Shown: positions 41,411-53,257, counted from the stretch's first letter. The stretch is 64,000 bases of DNA from Sabellastarte sp. h YS-2021 (GCA_964017235.1 OZ024927.1:57417293-57481292); one strand, 5' to 3'. The notes: generated by a model not told the origin, from the sequence alone. Program-made: numbers and translations.

Positions 41411-41885
41411 TTGTAATTTCTTCAGATGAGGTTTGTTTCTAATATTTTACGTTTTCTCACAAATTATACACTGACATTCGAAATACCAGCTGTAAAGTGT
41501 CACCACGGTGTTGAAGTGAATTGGTCTCGTTACAAAGATACCGGTGTCACCGACCCTGCCCTAGCCCTGACTTTGCACAATTTGTACATGGAAATTAACA
41601 AAGATATTTATTTTATTTTTATCACTTTGAATTTCTTATTTGGTAATTTGTGAATATCATTTGTGTAATTATACGGTGCTGAGCAGTAGTTTGGTTGATC
41701 CAGTTTGGAAGGGACCGACGTCATGTAAGCCTTTTACAGTATTTATTAGGATTAAAATTGAACGATGGGGCTGTCTATTTTCCAACACAGAGTTAAATCA
41801 TTTTACAGGGTTTTTATTGAAGGCTATAAAATAAATTCTTTTATAGCACTTATTGTTACATATATTGTTATTAACTCTGGCTTAC

Positions 41886-42017
41886 AATTTCTGCTTTATA
41901 ACACAGCAGTTTAAAGTGGTCTCGGTCTACTTCCTGTCTTTTCTCTGTCAATATTGCTGACTCAGCATCTCCACCACCCATCTGAGTAGCCACAATCTCA
42001 CCTCTCTTCTTAATGCA
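41886..42017 (-). CDS. TEX11: TEX11-like exon
   Basis: 132 nt, 44 codons, phase 0 both ends. Acceptor tttatgtttag and donor GTAAGC. It encodes CIKKRGEIVATQMGGGDAES, then TEKRQEVDRDHFKLLCYKAEI, continuing in phase into AFNLEDYEKS of the next exon. Confidence 0.68.
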
Positions 42018-42461
42018 CTAAACATAAAGATTTGAACAGTTGATAACAATTATTCACAAGCTCAATATAGAGCAAATGGAAGGATTATCTGGTGTATGGA
42101 ATTGAGCCAAGTACTGTGAAAGATATTTAACTAGCCCATTTTTTTTTTTTTTTTGTATTGTTAAAAACATGATAGGCTAATGGAAAACAAATACTTTGAG
42201 CCTGGATGTCCTTGGATATCTAAACAGTCATTGCTTACTAGGGGTGGGACGAGTACAAATAATTCGGGTTGATTACTCGCAGATAAAAACTTGACTCGAC
42301 ATCGAGCCCTCGCGAGGTTTAGTATCCACCTCAACAGGAAACGACATCCAATATGGCGGCTCCCGTAAACAAAAAAAATATAAAGGTAAAAGCTTTGAAT
42401 CGCTTGAATTAGTTATTGTCAGCACATAATATCAATGACATTATGTTCAAAATGGTGGATT

Positions 42462-42692
42462 TTGCAAATTTAATAAGTAAATTAAATTTTTATAAGTTAA
42501 TACCCTATCCAATGGACAATTGCTAATCCGGTCGGCGCAGACCGGCCCGCCAAACGACAGAAAAAGTCATTTTATATGAGCGCATAATGCCCCCACAAGC
42601 TGGCCGGTCTACCCAGTACTGTGCACTCTCCAGATGGCGCCTCGTACTTCCTTCCTGTCTAGACAATGTGACGTAATATCATCTTTTTTGTT
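42462..42692. repeat. Left ITR of DIRS5
   Basis: Inverse complement of 48472-48679. Confidence 0.88.
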
Positions 42693-42750
42693 GTCTAAAC
42701 CTCTAGACCCCTAGTAAGCTGATAGCGGGGTCGGTGGGAGGGTCTTGTGT

Positions 42751-42846
42751 GTCCATTGGATAGGGTATTAACTTATAAAAATTTAATTTACTTATTAAAT
42801 TTGCAATTTTATTGCGTTAATACATCCTATCCAATGGACAATTGCT
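42751..42846. repeat. ICR of DIRS5
   Basis: Fused inverse copies of both ends, as in DIRS1. Confidence 0.88.
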
Positions 42847-43048
42847 GAATAACTACCGCTTGGTCGGCGGGTAAGTTACTAGGGACTAATGTGAACTCAC
42901 AAGTAATAGCAAATTTTAACCTACGGTCTAGGCTGACTTCGTCAGGAGACCTATAGGCCCAGGCCTGGGTTGACCCTAAGGTCAGGAAACCCTGTAAGAC
43001 CTTGGTCGGTTGCCAACAGCCGGTTACCCGGGGGCTGTACCGACGTCG

Positions 43049-43059
43049 CCCCCCCCCCC
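43049..43059 (-). promoter_or_regulatory. Polypurine-like run of DIRS5
   Basis: Coding strand TTAAAAAA then 11 G, between ICR and recombinase. A Pumilio-like TGTATATA lies at 43191-43198. Confidence 0.35.
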
Positions 43060-43206
43060 TTTTTTAACAGACCTGCTCTGAGGTAGGGGAAGAGAGGGAT
43101 GAGTTCAGTCCCAGAAAGCCAATAAAACCTCCTGAAGGAAGCACATCACATTTTATACTATGTGCTTGTAGAACTGTTACATTATGTACATATATACAAA
43201 TCTCCT

Positions 43207-46200
43207 CAATCTAAGGGTCATTTGTGGTTCTGCTGAGCAGCCCAACACCGAGCCCAATTGGTAAAGCTCTGAGTCAGCCCAAGCCACGCCCTTCAGAAGG
43301 CACTGTGTGAAGGTATTATGTGACTTCAGTGACAGGCTGACAAAAATGGATCTAAGGAAACTCCCGACTGGAAGACCTTAGGATCAGCAAAGGCCCTGAC
43401 ATCATGGGATTTTAACCTGATGTAAAGGATGGGCCTCCTGGTCAGAGAGCTCATAACATAGGATCACAGTCTGCTTGATCCAAGAGGAGATAGAGGCAGG
43501 TGAGGTGTCTTTGTCGAAACCTTTGCTAAAGGAGACAAAACCACCCCCTTATTCTGCCCGAGGTCTGAGGCCCTCTCCAAAGAGTAGCACAGTGCTCTAA
43601 CCTGAAAGAGGGACCTGTCAGACTTGAGGGACCTATCCAGAGTTGGGGCCAGGGCTGGTATAACCACTGGGGCCACACTGTCTGGACCCTCTTGGGCCAG
43701 CTGATTCTTGGAAAGAAAGCTGGGTGATGGATACACAGGGACACCTTGATCAATTAGATTGGTGTCTAATAGTCCTGCTTTGCCAAGCATGAATCTCACT
43801 TCCGCACTTGCCCGACCCAAGAGGCAAGAGGAAAACCATCTTGAAGGTCAAATGCTTCAAGGAGGATTCCTTGATTGGTTCAAATGGAGCCTTAGTCAGC
43901 TGGTGCAAAACCAGTGTGAGGTTCCAGGAGGGGATTCCCTCTTTGAGTCTGTCTCTGTGGAAACTATCCAGGAGACGAGTGAGATTTTGTCCTTGCTGAT
44001 GTTGAAGGGTGAATTTCCCAGTTTATCAGCAATGGCTGACCTGTAACCATCAATGATGCTGGGCTATAGCTTCCAGGTACATAAGGAAGTCAGCAACTGA
44101 CTTTACAGGGGGGGTGCCCTGAAGTCCACTTGCTTAGTGATGCACCACTTGTAAAAATGGTCCACTTTGCCTCAGACTGATCTGGTTGATCCCCTTTGAG
44201 GAGCCTCAATTGTTGCTGCCACTGCCTCAGAGAAGCCCTGCTCCTCGAACGCTGAGATTCCAGGAGCCATTCATGGAGATTAAGATTTGTCAGATTTCTG
44301 TGAGGGATCTGATTGAATGGTTGTGTCAACAGGTTGGGCAGGCTTGGTGTGATCTGGCTGGACATGGCCACTGGATCCCAAAACCAAGGCATGTTGGGCC
44401 CCTGGAGCAATCAGAATGATTCTCTCGCATGGGGAGTCCTGTAACATCACCGCTTTGCCCAATATGGCTGGTAGTGGGAAGGTGTATGCTTCCTGATCCT
44501 ACCATGCCAGACTGAGCGCATCCACTACTGTGGCCAGGGTATCCGGTACTGGTGACCCAACAAAGGCAACTTGTTGAACCAAGTGCCAAATAGGTCTATT
44601 TGAGGCCGGTGCCACCTGTTGCATATTGCTGGGAAGACCGCCTGAAGGAGAGACCACTTGTTGGATGGTTTGGCCTTGCCTGAATAGCTTGTCTGCTACC
44701 ACACTCAGTCGGCCTGGAATGTGTCGGACTTTGAGTTACTTGATCGCTGGTGCACCAGGTCAAGACTCTCCATATTAGAGCACAACGTGGGCCCGACCTC
44801 ATGCTTTCTTCCTTGTTTATTCATGACACCACTGTGGTGTTGTATGTGTCTACAAGTACTATCTTGTGTATGCACTTCAAGGCTAGAAAGACTGCTTTGA
44901 GTAATTGATATGCAACTTGCTTTCCAGAAGGGACCAGTTGCCTCCTGCAGTGCGTTCGTTTAAGTGAGCGCCCCACCCTTCTGTTGATGCATCTGTTAAC
45001 ATTTGCAGATGTTTTATTTGGGTGTAATGGTTGGCCTGTAAGGACATTGTCCTCTTGCAGCCACCATTGTAACTGTGGGCGCAAAGACCTTGGTATTGGA
45101 ATCACCTTTTCTAGTGACTCTGGTACCCTCCAGTTGTTTTTGAGATGCCACTGTATGGGTCTCATATGAAGTCGGCCTAGGTGAACTTGCTTCCTGTGGC
45201 TGTTAATAAACCTATCAGACGTGAACTGTTGGACCGGACAAGCCGGTATGGACAGTATTTCTAGTATTTAATCCTGAAGGTTCTGCCAACGATCTGGTAT
45301 AGGTCGGACCCGACCAGCCATGAGGTAGAACTGGTAACCTACAAGGTCAAAGAGCTGCTTTTGGTTCCAGTTCCGATCTTTCTAAATTCACCAGCCAACT
45401 TAATACTTGCATATTTTCACTAGGTCTAGTGTAATCCTGGAGACAAACCTGGTGGGATGTGGCTTCCACCAACCAGTCATCTAAGTACTGGTGGGTTATT
45501 ATACCCTTGTGTATGGCCATCAGTTTCAACTCCTGCTACTGCAGTGAGATCCATGGGTGCAGTGGACAGACCAAAAGACAGTGCTTTGAAGTGTATGTCC
45601 GACCCTGGACAAGAAATTGATATGTCCTGGACTGTTCCTGTATTGGAACATGGCGTCCTGGAAATCTATTGAGGTAACCCACTCCCATTGTGGGAGGGTG
45701 GTCCTGATGGTCTCTGAAAGGTTAGGTCTGCCTAGACCTAGAATAGGTCCCCAATGGTGGTGTGGTTTTGGAACCAAGAAAGGTTGAAGAAACCCAGAGA
45801 TTTTGAACTGGCTCGACTGCATGTTTGTCCATAAACTGATGTAATGCCTCTAACCAATATAGGTTCCTGTGAGGATGTACATGGCAGTTGATAATTTTGG
45901 GTGACCTTGTCAAGCTTGGTCTTGTCTGGGAGAGTGTAGCCCTCCTTCACTATTTGTACTACCTAGGGTCCAGCCCCACAAGGCTTCCTAAGTTCCCAAA
46001 TGGGTTAGTCTGGACCCTACAGGCAGATGTATGCCCCATTTGGGACATTTGACAGTCTGACAAACACTTCTGTCCCTCCGGTCACCAGACACCGGTCCAG
46101 TCTGGTAACAATGATCCAAATAAACAGCCTCTCTGTTCTTGCTGTGGTCCGGTCCGGTGGGGCTGACACAACTTTTCACATTTAAAAGACTCTTGCCCCA

Positions 46201-46240
46201 GGCCAGTATCCTGCAAGGTGCAGCATTTACACAGTAATTG
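43207..46240 (-). pseudogene. Degenerate pol of DIRS5
   Basis: Fragments in order: RT YLDDWLVEA near 45480; RLHMRPIQWHL near 45150 with the Cys-rich part near 46030; RNase H and methyltransferase remnants between 45000 and 44380; recombinase from about 44230 to 43210. Many frameshifts and stops. Several small deletions are shared with DIRS4, for example tgacttcagtg where DIRS1 has gagacttccagtg. Non-functional. Confidence 0.8.
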
Positions 46241-46243
46241 TCA
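46235..46243 (-). other. Leaky-stop motif UGA-CAA-UUA remnant of DIRS5
   Basis: CAC AAA TGA CAATTA, an exact CAR-YYA match retained where the gag C-terminus is otherwise lost. Confidence 0.55.
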
Positions 46244-46295
46244 TTTGTGAGATGGCTGACCCTTGGCTGGACATGATGAAGAACTTGTCTGACTA

Positions 46296-46327
<32 letters not shown>

Positions 46328-46616
46328 GACCTATTTCTTTTCATGCTGGTTATTCAGGTCTGTGTTTGTAAAGGTGACATCTATTATCTCTCCAGTCAAG
46401 TCCAGCACCGATAACCGGCTGTTGAGAGGTGTGATAAGGGAAGGTTGCCTGGTAGTAGCTTGGGACACTGTCATATCACCAAGACCACTGACTGGTCTAA
46501 GAATTCTCTGTAACCAAATTTGGGCAACTTTGTCCAGTACCAGGACTCCACAACCAGTAATTCTCTGTAGCTGGCGAAAAATTGGCAGGCTGAGGTCACT
46601 GGAAGGCTACTGGTTT

Positions 46617-46661
<45 letters not shown>
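46617..46661. repeat. Poly(T) tract in DIRS5
   Basis: A run of over 40 T. A shorter one lies at 46296-46318, and DIRS4 has a matching one at 39265-39289. Confidence 0.8.
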
Positions 46662-46663
<2 letters not shown>

Positions 46664-46734
46664 TGACCAGTTGGGGTGAAGCATTGTACAGTAAGGACTG
46701 TGTAGCCACCCGATCAGCAGACTTGGTAACCAGT

Positions 46735-47135
46735 AGATTGAAACCATATGTAGCCAATTCTTAAAGCAAGTGCACAAGGCTGTATAGCCGGTACCGGTCA
46801 GTACACTCTGTAACCATTGTTGAAGCATGTGTACAAGGCTGTATGGCCGGTACTGGTTGGTACACTCTGTAAACAGTTGTTAAAGCAAGTGTACAAGGCT
46901 GTGTAGCCAGTACTGGTCGGTAAACTCTGCAACCGGTTGTTAAAGCAAGTGTACAAGGCTGTATAGCCGGTACTGGTCGGTACACTTGCCTGTAACCAAT
47001 TGCTAAAGCAAGTGTACAAGGCTATGTAGCCGGTACCGGTCGGTACACTCAGTATCTAGTTCTTGAAGCAAGTGTACAAGGTTATGTAGCCGGTACCGGT
47101 CGGTACATTCTGTAACCAGTTGCTAAAGCAATTTT
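46735..47135. repeat. 60-bp tandem repeat in place of gag, DIRS5
   Basis: About six units, 60-bp period, same unit as in DIRS4 with tagccggtaccggtcggtacac as the most regular part. Confidence 0.8.
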
Positions 47136-47274
47136 ACAACTATCTTTTGTGTTGAATTCAGCTAGTTGTAGGTTTCCTCAATTAATAAAAGCATTTCTTT
47201 AATCGCACGTCTTTTTTCGTAGATTTGACAGTTGCTGGGAAAGCCCTTGTGAGCTATATTTAGAAGCACTTGTT

Positions 47275-47610
47275 GTTCGGTGTGTCACGTGATCAGCTTG
47301 CTGTTCGGAATGACACGCGATTGGCTGACTGGAGATGACGTCAGAGGTCGCGTTCTTTGTGTGATTCTTCACCGGCAACTTTACAGTCCACAAAACCCCA
47401 CTACCGACAACAAGGTCGGGTCTGCAAAGCAGGGACTGAAATCACAGTAGACGTGAGCTCTGAGAACGCACTTACAACCTTCCTGGTCGGTGACAACACG
47501 TGACCAGCTTCGGGATCTGTTCGGTGAATCACGTGACCAGCTTCGTTATTTGGTAGGAAGGACGCGATTGGCTGACTAGATATGACGTCAGAGGTCGCGT
47601 TCTTTAAGCT
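47275..47610. promoter_or_regulatory. E-box / CCAAT / CRE cluster of DIRS5
   Basis: CACGTG at 47286-47291, 47497-47502 and 47530-47535; TGACGTCA at 47336-47343 and 47583-47590; two gcgattggctgact sites. The whole module appears twice. Confidence 0.45.
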
Positions 47611-48000
47611 GGCCGGCCGGCTGATGCTTTAAAAGCAGAGAAGCCCGGACCAGTGCGCTCTGTAGATGAAAAACCTCTTCTTTCGTGATAAAGCCAGTGA
47701 ACCGGCCATCCACAACCCTCACTACCGACAACAAAGCCGGGTCCGCAAGGGAGGGACTGATATCACAGTAGACGTGAGTTCAAACTTCTTGCTCTTCTGA
47801 TGGGATTTCTTCTATGTAGATGAACATAGATGTAAGCTTGCCAGTCGACTAATGCTTTACAGCAAAGATGTCTGGACCAGTGCGCTCAGAAGAAATCTGA
47901 AGAATTCATCTGTTGCTTCTGATGAAAAATATTCGAGCTAGGCTGGTGTGACTGATGCTTTACAGCAGAGAAGTCTGTACCAGTGCGCTCTGATGAAGAA
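47607..48000. repeat. Gag-linker repeats of DIRS5
   Basis: Three copies of the tgctttacagcagagaag...accagtgcgctctg unit, as in DIRS4. Confidence 0.55.
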
Positions 48001-48471
48001 TCCACCTTTCATAGGGGGAATTCCTTGCAGGGTTCAAAACTACGTAGACTGAAGTTTTCCGTGATTTCCCCTTTTTGTACTACAAAGACGTTACTATGGT
48101 GACTGTAGCTGGAAGTTTACAGAAGATTCATTCAAAACAAAAGACACGGATAAAAATACCTGTAAATAGTACGTCCACAATTCCTCAATGTTGTCGATCT
48201 GCCCCTAACAACCCAATGGTTGAATGGGAGGAAACTAGCAAAATGGCTGCCTTCATATATCTCGTCGATTACTGCCCTATCATCAACACTAAATTGAGTC
48301 AACTAGGGAGCGTTTCCAGCAGATTTCTAAATGTAAATCCGTGCTTGATCAGTAGGTAATACTTCTACACTGAATATATCCACATATAAGGTTAAAAATC
48401 CGTCATAATGCACACTTTTCCTTTAAAATCTGGAGATGTTGAAAAAACATGTCTGCACAGTACACGCGCCA

Positions 48472-48679
48472 AACAAAAAAGATGATATTACGTCACATTG
48501 TCTAGACAGGAAGGAAGTACGAGGCGCCATCTGGAGAGTGCACAGTACTGGGTAGACCGGCCAGCTTGTGGGGGCATTATGCGCTCATATAAAATGACTT
48601 TTTCTGTCGTTTGGCGGGCCGGTCTGCGCCGACCGGATTAGCAATTGTCCATTGGATAGGATGTATTAACGCAATAAAA
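48472..48679. repeat. Right ITR of DIRS5
   Basis: Matches the right ITRs of other copies and ends gcaataaaa; CRE mutated to ttacgtca. Confidence 0.88.
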
Positions 48680-48856
48680 ATGTGATTTAATGTAAGTAAG
48701 GGGTGTTATTTATGTTTTATTAACTAAAAAATGTTACCGGTTCTGTAGGTTGTTATATATACACGAGTATTCGACCTTGAGAATTAGGATCGAATTTTCG
48801 TGAAATTGCCCTTGCTCGTCGAGTGTCGACTGCTCGGTCGCACCCCTATTGCTTAC

Positions 48857-49258
48857 CATCATGGAATTTACTTTAAATGCTTTCAAATAACACTTAATAT
48901 CATAAACTGGAAAATGACTTTTGAAATAGATGGGATCTTACATGATCATCTACTTCTGTGAGGGAACACTTGTTCTGACAGACACTTTATTGCTAAGACA
49001 ATTTCCAAAGAGATGAATAACCCATCAATGTTTTCCTGGTGGATGTCCCATTCCTTAAGTATTGTGGAATTTGTATTATTTAAGCACATTTGGAGAGGCA
49101 GGTTTTGTTTGAATAAAAAGGTAACTGAAAGTGTTAATTTAGTATGAACCAGTAAGGGCAATATTATAATGGTTGAGATGGGCTCATGTAATTGAATATC
49201 TGTCTTAGACAATTTGATAAATAGAGGTTGTGTTGTTTTGTATATCAATGCAACTCAC
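48857..49258. other. Intron, no certain feature
   Basis: A 100-codon minus-strand frame (48946-49248) lacks recognisable content; a short extra exon here cannot be excluded. Confidence 0.3.
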
Positions 49259-49308
49259 ATCTTCAGCCATTGAAATAGGATTTTCACACATGGATGGATT
49301 CCCTGCAT
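49259..49308 (-). CDS. TEX11: Possible TEX11-like exon (short)
   Basis: 50 nt, acceptor ttttttttgcag and donor GTGAGT. Encodes AGNPSMCENPISMAED and ends in phase 0, which fits the next exon. Too short for independent homology, so it is the weakest exon. Upstream exons were not found in the window. Confidence 0.45.
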
Positions 49309-49327
49309 CTGCAAAAAAAAGCAAGCA

Positions 49328-49645
49328 AGCAAGCATCAGAGATGCCCGTACCCCACAGCCTGGGGAAATAGTTTTCAACACCATGAAATATAGAAGTGGT
49401 GAGAAAGTACAAAGATCTGGATACTTTCAGAGCAGTGTCAATTGTATAAAGCTTCAAATAATGTTTAAGTAGAGAAAATAACATCTAAAATAAAGAAAAT
49501 GTATGTACAGATGAATTAAATCAAGACATTTCAATAGCAAGATGACAGCATTTATCAGAAAACTAAAAATTACAAAACTGTAAATTTTATTAATTGGAGT
49601 ATAGCTGTCGATGGAAATAGCACAATTATACAAAAGTATATAAAC
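49328..49645. mobile_element. Helitron-like element, copy C, left part before the DIRS6 insertion
   Basis: Begins agcaagcatcagagatgcc, then ccccacagcctgggg, and follows copy A until DIRS6 starts at 49646. The continuation is at 55940. Confidence 0.65.
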
Positions 49646-49859
49646 TTGCAAATTTAATAAGTAAATTAAATTTTTATAAGTTAATACCCTATCCAATGGA
49701 CAATTGCTTGACCGGTCGGCGCGACCGGTCCCGCCAAACGTCAGAAAAAGACGTCCTGTATATACTACCGGCAGGACCGGTCACAGAGTGTGCATTCGCC
49801 AGGTGGCGCATCGTACTTCATTTCCTGTTTACCTCTCGACGTCATAGCATCTTTTTCGT
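49646..49859. repeat. Left ITR of DIRS6
   Basis: Inverse complement of 55750-55939; the CRE is altered to cgacgtca. Confidence 0.88.
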
Positions 49860-49920
49860 GTCTAATCCTAGTAAGACCCCTAGTAAGCTGATAGCGGGGC
49901 CGGTTGGGTGGGCCTTGCCT

Positions 49921-50016
49921 GTCCATTGGATAGGGTATTAACTTATAAAAAATTAATTTACTTATTAAATTTGCAATTTTATTGCGTTAATACATCCTAT
50001 CCAATGGACAATTGCT
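49921..50016. repeat. ICR of DIRS6
   Basis: Fused inverse copies of both ends. It keeps gcaataaaa whereas the right end of this copy reads gcgataaaa, a change after insertion. Confidence 0.88.
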
Positions 50017-50287
50017 GAATAACTACTGCTTGGTAGGCGGGTAAGCAGCTAGGAACTTATGTGAACTCATAACAACAAAATTGTACAGGCCCATTTGACC
50101 TAGGGTCAGAGAACCCTGAAAGGTCAGGGTCGGCCACTAACTCACCAGTTAAGAGTCGGTCTGAGAAGGGAAAGATAGAGAGAGAGAGGGGCTGAGTTCA
50201 GTCCCAGAAGAAATAAACTTCCCAAGGGAAGCAAGTCACAGTTTTGTTTTTTTTTTGTTTTTTTTTTAAATATATGTACATTCCACA

Positions 50288-50346
50288 TATTTACATTATG
50301 TACATATCTAACATATTTACAATATGTACATATTTACATATATACA
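50288..50346 (-). promoter_or_regulatory. Four Pumilio-type motifs in the DIRS6 3' UTR
   Basis: Coding-strand TGTAAATA at 50288-50295, 50314-50321 and 50331-50338, and TGTATATA at 50339-50346, all within 70 nt downstream of the recombinase stop at 50355. Confidence 0.42.
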
Positions 50347-50354
50347 ATATCTCC

Positions 50355-51450
50355 TCACTTCTGGGCCTGGTGGTGCACCTGTTGAGCAGCCACTACAGGT
50401 CCCAGATGGAAAAGCTCTGAGTCTGCCCAGGCAACATCCTTCAAATAGAATTGGGTGAAGGTGTTGTGAGATTTCCAGTGGCAAGCTGACAAGATCTGAT
50501 CTAAGGAAATCCCTGATTGGAAAGCCTTAGAAGCAGCAAAGGCCCTAACATCATGGGCTTTAACCTGATGCAAGGTGAGGGCCTCCTGTTCAGAGAGCTC
50601 ATAGCACAGAACCACAGTCTGTTTGATCCATGAGAAGATGGTGGCAGGCGAGATGTCTTTATCAAAACCCTTCTTGAAGGAGACAAAGACTAACTCCTTA
50701 TTCTGCCTGAGGTCTGCAGTCCTGTCCAAGTAGTAGCGCAGGGCTCTAACTGGATATAGGGACCTGTCACCCTTGAGTGACCTATCCAGAGATGGTGCCA
50801 GGGCTGGAATGACCACTGAAGCCACAATATCTGGACCTTCCTTAGCCAGCTGGTTCTTGGATAGGAAGCTGGGTGAGGGGTACAAAGACACCTTAGACCA
50901 GTCTGACTGGTGTCTGATGTTCTTATGTAACCAAGCATGGATCTCACTCCTGCGTTTACCTGAACCTAAAGCCAGCAAGAAAACAGTCTTGAAAGTTAAA
51001 TGTTTCAAGGAGGCCTCTTTCAGGGGTTCAAAGGGAGCCTTTGTGAGCTGATGTAAAACCAGTGAAAGGTTCCAGGAGGGGATGCCCCTTCTGCCCGTAG
51101 GTCTGTCTCTATGGAAACTATCCAGGATTCGAGTGAGATTCTCATCTTTGCTGACATTAATGGTGGAATTGCCCAGTTTGTCGGCAATGGCGGATCTGTA
51201 GCCATCAATAGTGCCTGGTTGTAACTTCTTGTCCTGAAACAAGTGCAGGAGGAAGTCAGCAATTGGCTTTCAGAGGTGGTGCCCTGAAGTCCACCTGATT
51301 ACTGAGGCACCACTTTGTAAAAATGGTCCACTTTGCCTCATAGACAGATCTGGTTGATCTTCTTTGAGGAGCCTCAATTCATGCTGCCACTGCCTCAGAG
51401 AAGCCTTGCTCCTTGATTGCTGAGGCTCTAGGAGCCAGGCATGTAGGTTC
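50355..51450 (-). pseudogene. Tyrosine recombinase of DIRS6, stop and frameshift
   Basis: All catalytic landmarks are visible (KRRSEIHAW, HDVRAFAAS, CHW, FYLKD) and the last 295 codons are open. The domain start is broken by TGA at 51379-51381 where DIRS1 has CGA (Arg in AARIEAP), and by an extra base near 51265. Confidence 0.85.
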
Positions 51451-53257
51451 AGATTTGGCAGGTTCCTGTGAAGGACCTGGTTGAATGGCTGAGACACTAG
51501 GCTGGGTATGCTGGGTAGACACAGTGGGATCTGGCTTGACATTGCTACCAGGTTCCAAAACCAGGGCATGTGGGGCCACCCTGGAGCAATCAGAATTATT
51601 CTGTTGCAGGGGTAGTCCTGGAGCTTCTCCACCACTTTGCCCAAGATGGCTGCCGGTGGGAAGGCGTATGGGTCCAGGTCCTCCCAGGAGAGGCTGAGTG
51701 CATCCACTGCCCAAGCCTGGGGGTCTGGAACCGGTGACACAAACTGTGGCAGTTTGTTGTTGAACCTGGTGGCAAACAGGTCCACTTGTGGCTGGTGCCA
51801 CCTTGAGCATACAGCTTGGAATACTGCCGGATGAAGTGACCATTTTGTTTGAATTGTCTGGCCAAGTCTGGATAGCTTGTCTGCTATCACATTCAGCCGG
51901 CCGGGGATGTGACGTGCCCTGAGGGTTACCTGCTGTCTGGTGCACCAGGACAGGATTCTCCACAGTAGGGCACACAGTGACCCCGACTTCATCCCCCCCT
52001 CTCTGTTGATATAGGCAACCCCTGTTGTGTTGTCTGTAGCTACCAACACTGTCTTGTTGAAGACTAGGGTTCGAAACTCTTTTAGAGCTAGAAATACCGC
52101 TTTTAGCTCTAAGTGGTTTATGTGTAACTTGCTCTCTGGAAGGGACCAAGTTCCTCTTGCAGTGTGGTCGTCCAAGTGAGCGCCCCACCCTTCGTTTGAT
52201 GCGCCTGTAAAGATCTGCAGAGCATGTTTTAGAGGGTGTAATGGTTGACCTAGTAGCACATTGCTTTCCTCCAGCCACCACCTTAGATGGGGGTGGAGGG
52301 ACTTGGGGACCGGGATCACCTTTTCCAGTGACTCTGGGACCCTCCAGTTGTTTTTCAAGTGCCACTGTATGGGTCTCATATGGAGTCGCCCTAAGTGGAC
52401 TTGCTTTTCTGTTGCTGTGAGGAGACCTATGAGGGACATGAATTTCCGGACCGGGCATACCAGATCCGACATTATTAATCTGATCTTGTCTGTCAAGGCC
52501 TGCCAACATTCTTCTGTTGGTCTGACCTTGCCCTCTTTCAGGTCGAACTGGTAACCTACGAAGTTGAAGACCTGTTTGGGAACCAGCTCTGACTTTTCCT
52601 TGTTCACCAGCCACCCTAATTCCTGACAAAGTTGGACTAGGGTTTGAGTATGCTGGAGACAGGTGTGGTGGGTAGAGGCTCTCACCAACCAGTCGTCTAA
52701 GTACTGGTGGATCCTTATACCCTTCTGAAGTGCCATGAGTTTGACCTCTTTGGCCACCACTGTGAACTCCATGGGAGCTGTAGAAAGGCCAAAGGGAAGG
52801 GCTTTGAACTGGTAGGACCGACCCTGAAGGTGAAAACGCATGTACTTCCTGGACTGACTGTGAATGGGTATATGGAAGTATGCATCTTTGAAATCTATGG
52901 ATGTGACCCACTCCCCTACTTGGAGGGAGGTTCTTATGGTTTCTGGGGTCTCCATCTTGAACGACCCTGTGTTTAAAAAGGTGTTCAAGGTGCTCAGGTC
53001 TAGGATGGGTCTCCACCGGTTGTTGGGTTTGGGTATAACCGCTTGTAAAACCCCAGTGAATTTGGATAGTCCACCGGTTCGACTGCATTTTTGTTTATCA
53101 GCTGATACAGTGCCTCTAAAAGGAAGGACTGTTTGGTTGGATTGTGGTAGTTGCTTATTACAGTCGGTGACCTTGTCAAGTGGGGTCTGAACCGGAAGGG
53201 GAGCGTGTAACCCTCCCTCAGAATGTTTACCACTTTTGGACTTGAACCCAGGTTTTC
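51270..53257 (-). pseudogene. RT / RNase H / methyltransferase of DIRS6, frameshifted
   Basis: RT N-terminus (VNILREGYTLPF) is in one frame and the rest (WRPILDLS, DFKDAYFHIPI, YLDDWL, RNase H, YAFPP, PWFW) in another after an indel near 53030. A TAG interrupts the first frame at 53258. RNase H has FTGASNEGWG: the first catalytic Asp is Gly. The frame ends at 51270 inside the YR domain. Confidence 0.85.

Larger units (their letters stand above)
34944..41563. mobile_element. hAT-like MITE split by DIRS4
   Basis: Terminal inverted repeats tagggcagggtcggt (34944-34958) and its complement ending at 41563, flanked by the perfect 8-bp duplication gccctgac at 34936-34943 and 41564-41571. Without DIRS4 (35158-41410) the MITE would be about 370 bp. 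No coding capacity. Confidence 0.75.
42462..48679 (-). mobile_element. DIRS5, gag-less non-autonomous DIRS derivative
   Basis: 6.22 kb with intact ITRs and ICR; same plan as DIRS4. Pol is decayed, gag is replaced by 60-bp repeats, then the regulatory cluster and linker repeats. Both CREs are mutated (ttacgtca, tgacgtaa). Confidence 0.88.
42239..48848. mobile_element. hAT-like MITE split by DIRS5
   Basis: Left end taggggtgggacgagta (42239), right end the complement of taggggtgcgaccgag (ending 48848). Perfect 8-bp duplication ttgcttac at 42231-42238 and 48849-48856. Without DIRS5 about 390 bp. No ORF. Confidence 0.78.
2879..49308 (-). other. TEX11: Host gene, SPO22/ZIP4/TEX11-like meiotic TPR protein (12 exons resolved)
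   Basis: Minus-strand spliced gene. Exons in transcript order lie at 49259-49308 (weak), 41886-42017, 34373-34453, 17952-18089, 17264-17359, 16787-16868, 14099-14180, 13337-13488, 12415-12500, 5189-5329, 4128-4230 and 2879-2985. All have AG/GT borders, and phases match across every junction; for example 4128-4230 ends one base into a codon and 2879-2985 supplies the other two. The roughly 410 residues are helical TPR-like sequence. Segments such as ARTLRLLAHAYLEWN, LLLWEQAGAAFE and ALEWYNYSLSLY are what I expect of the SPO22/ZIP4/TEX11 family, which links crossing-over and synaptonemal complex assembly in meiosis. The N-terminal and last exons were not found. The family call is from memory of its motifs; the gene structure is seen directly. 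Confidence 0.72.
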
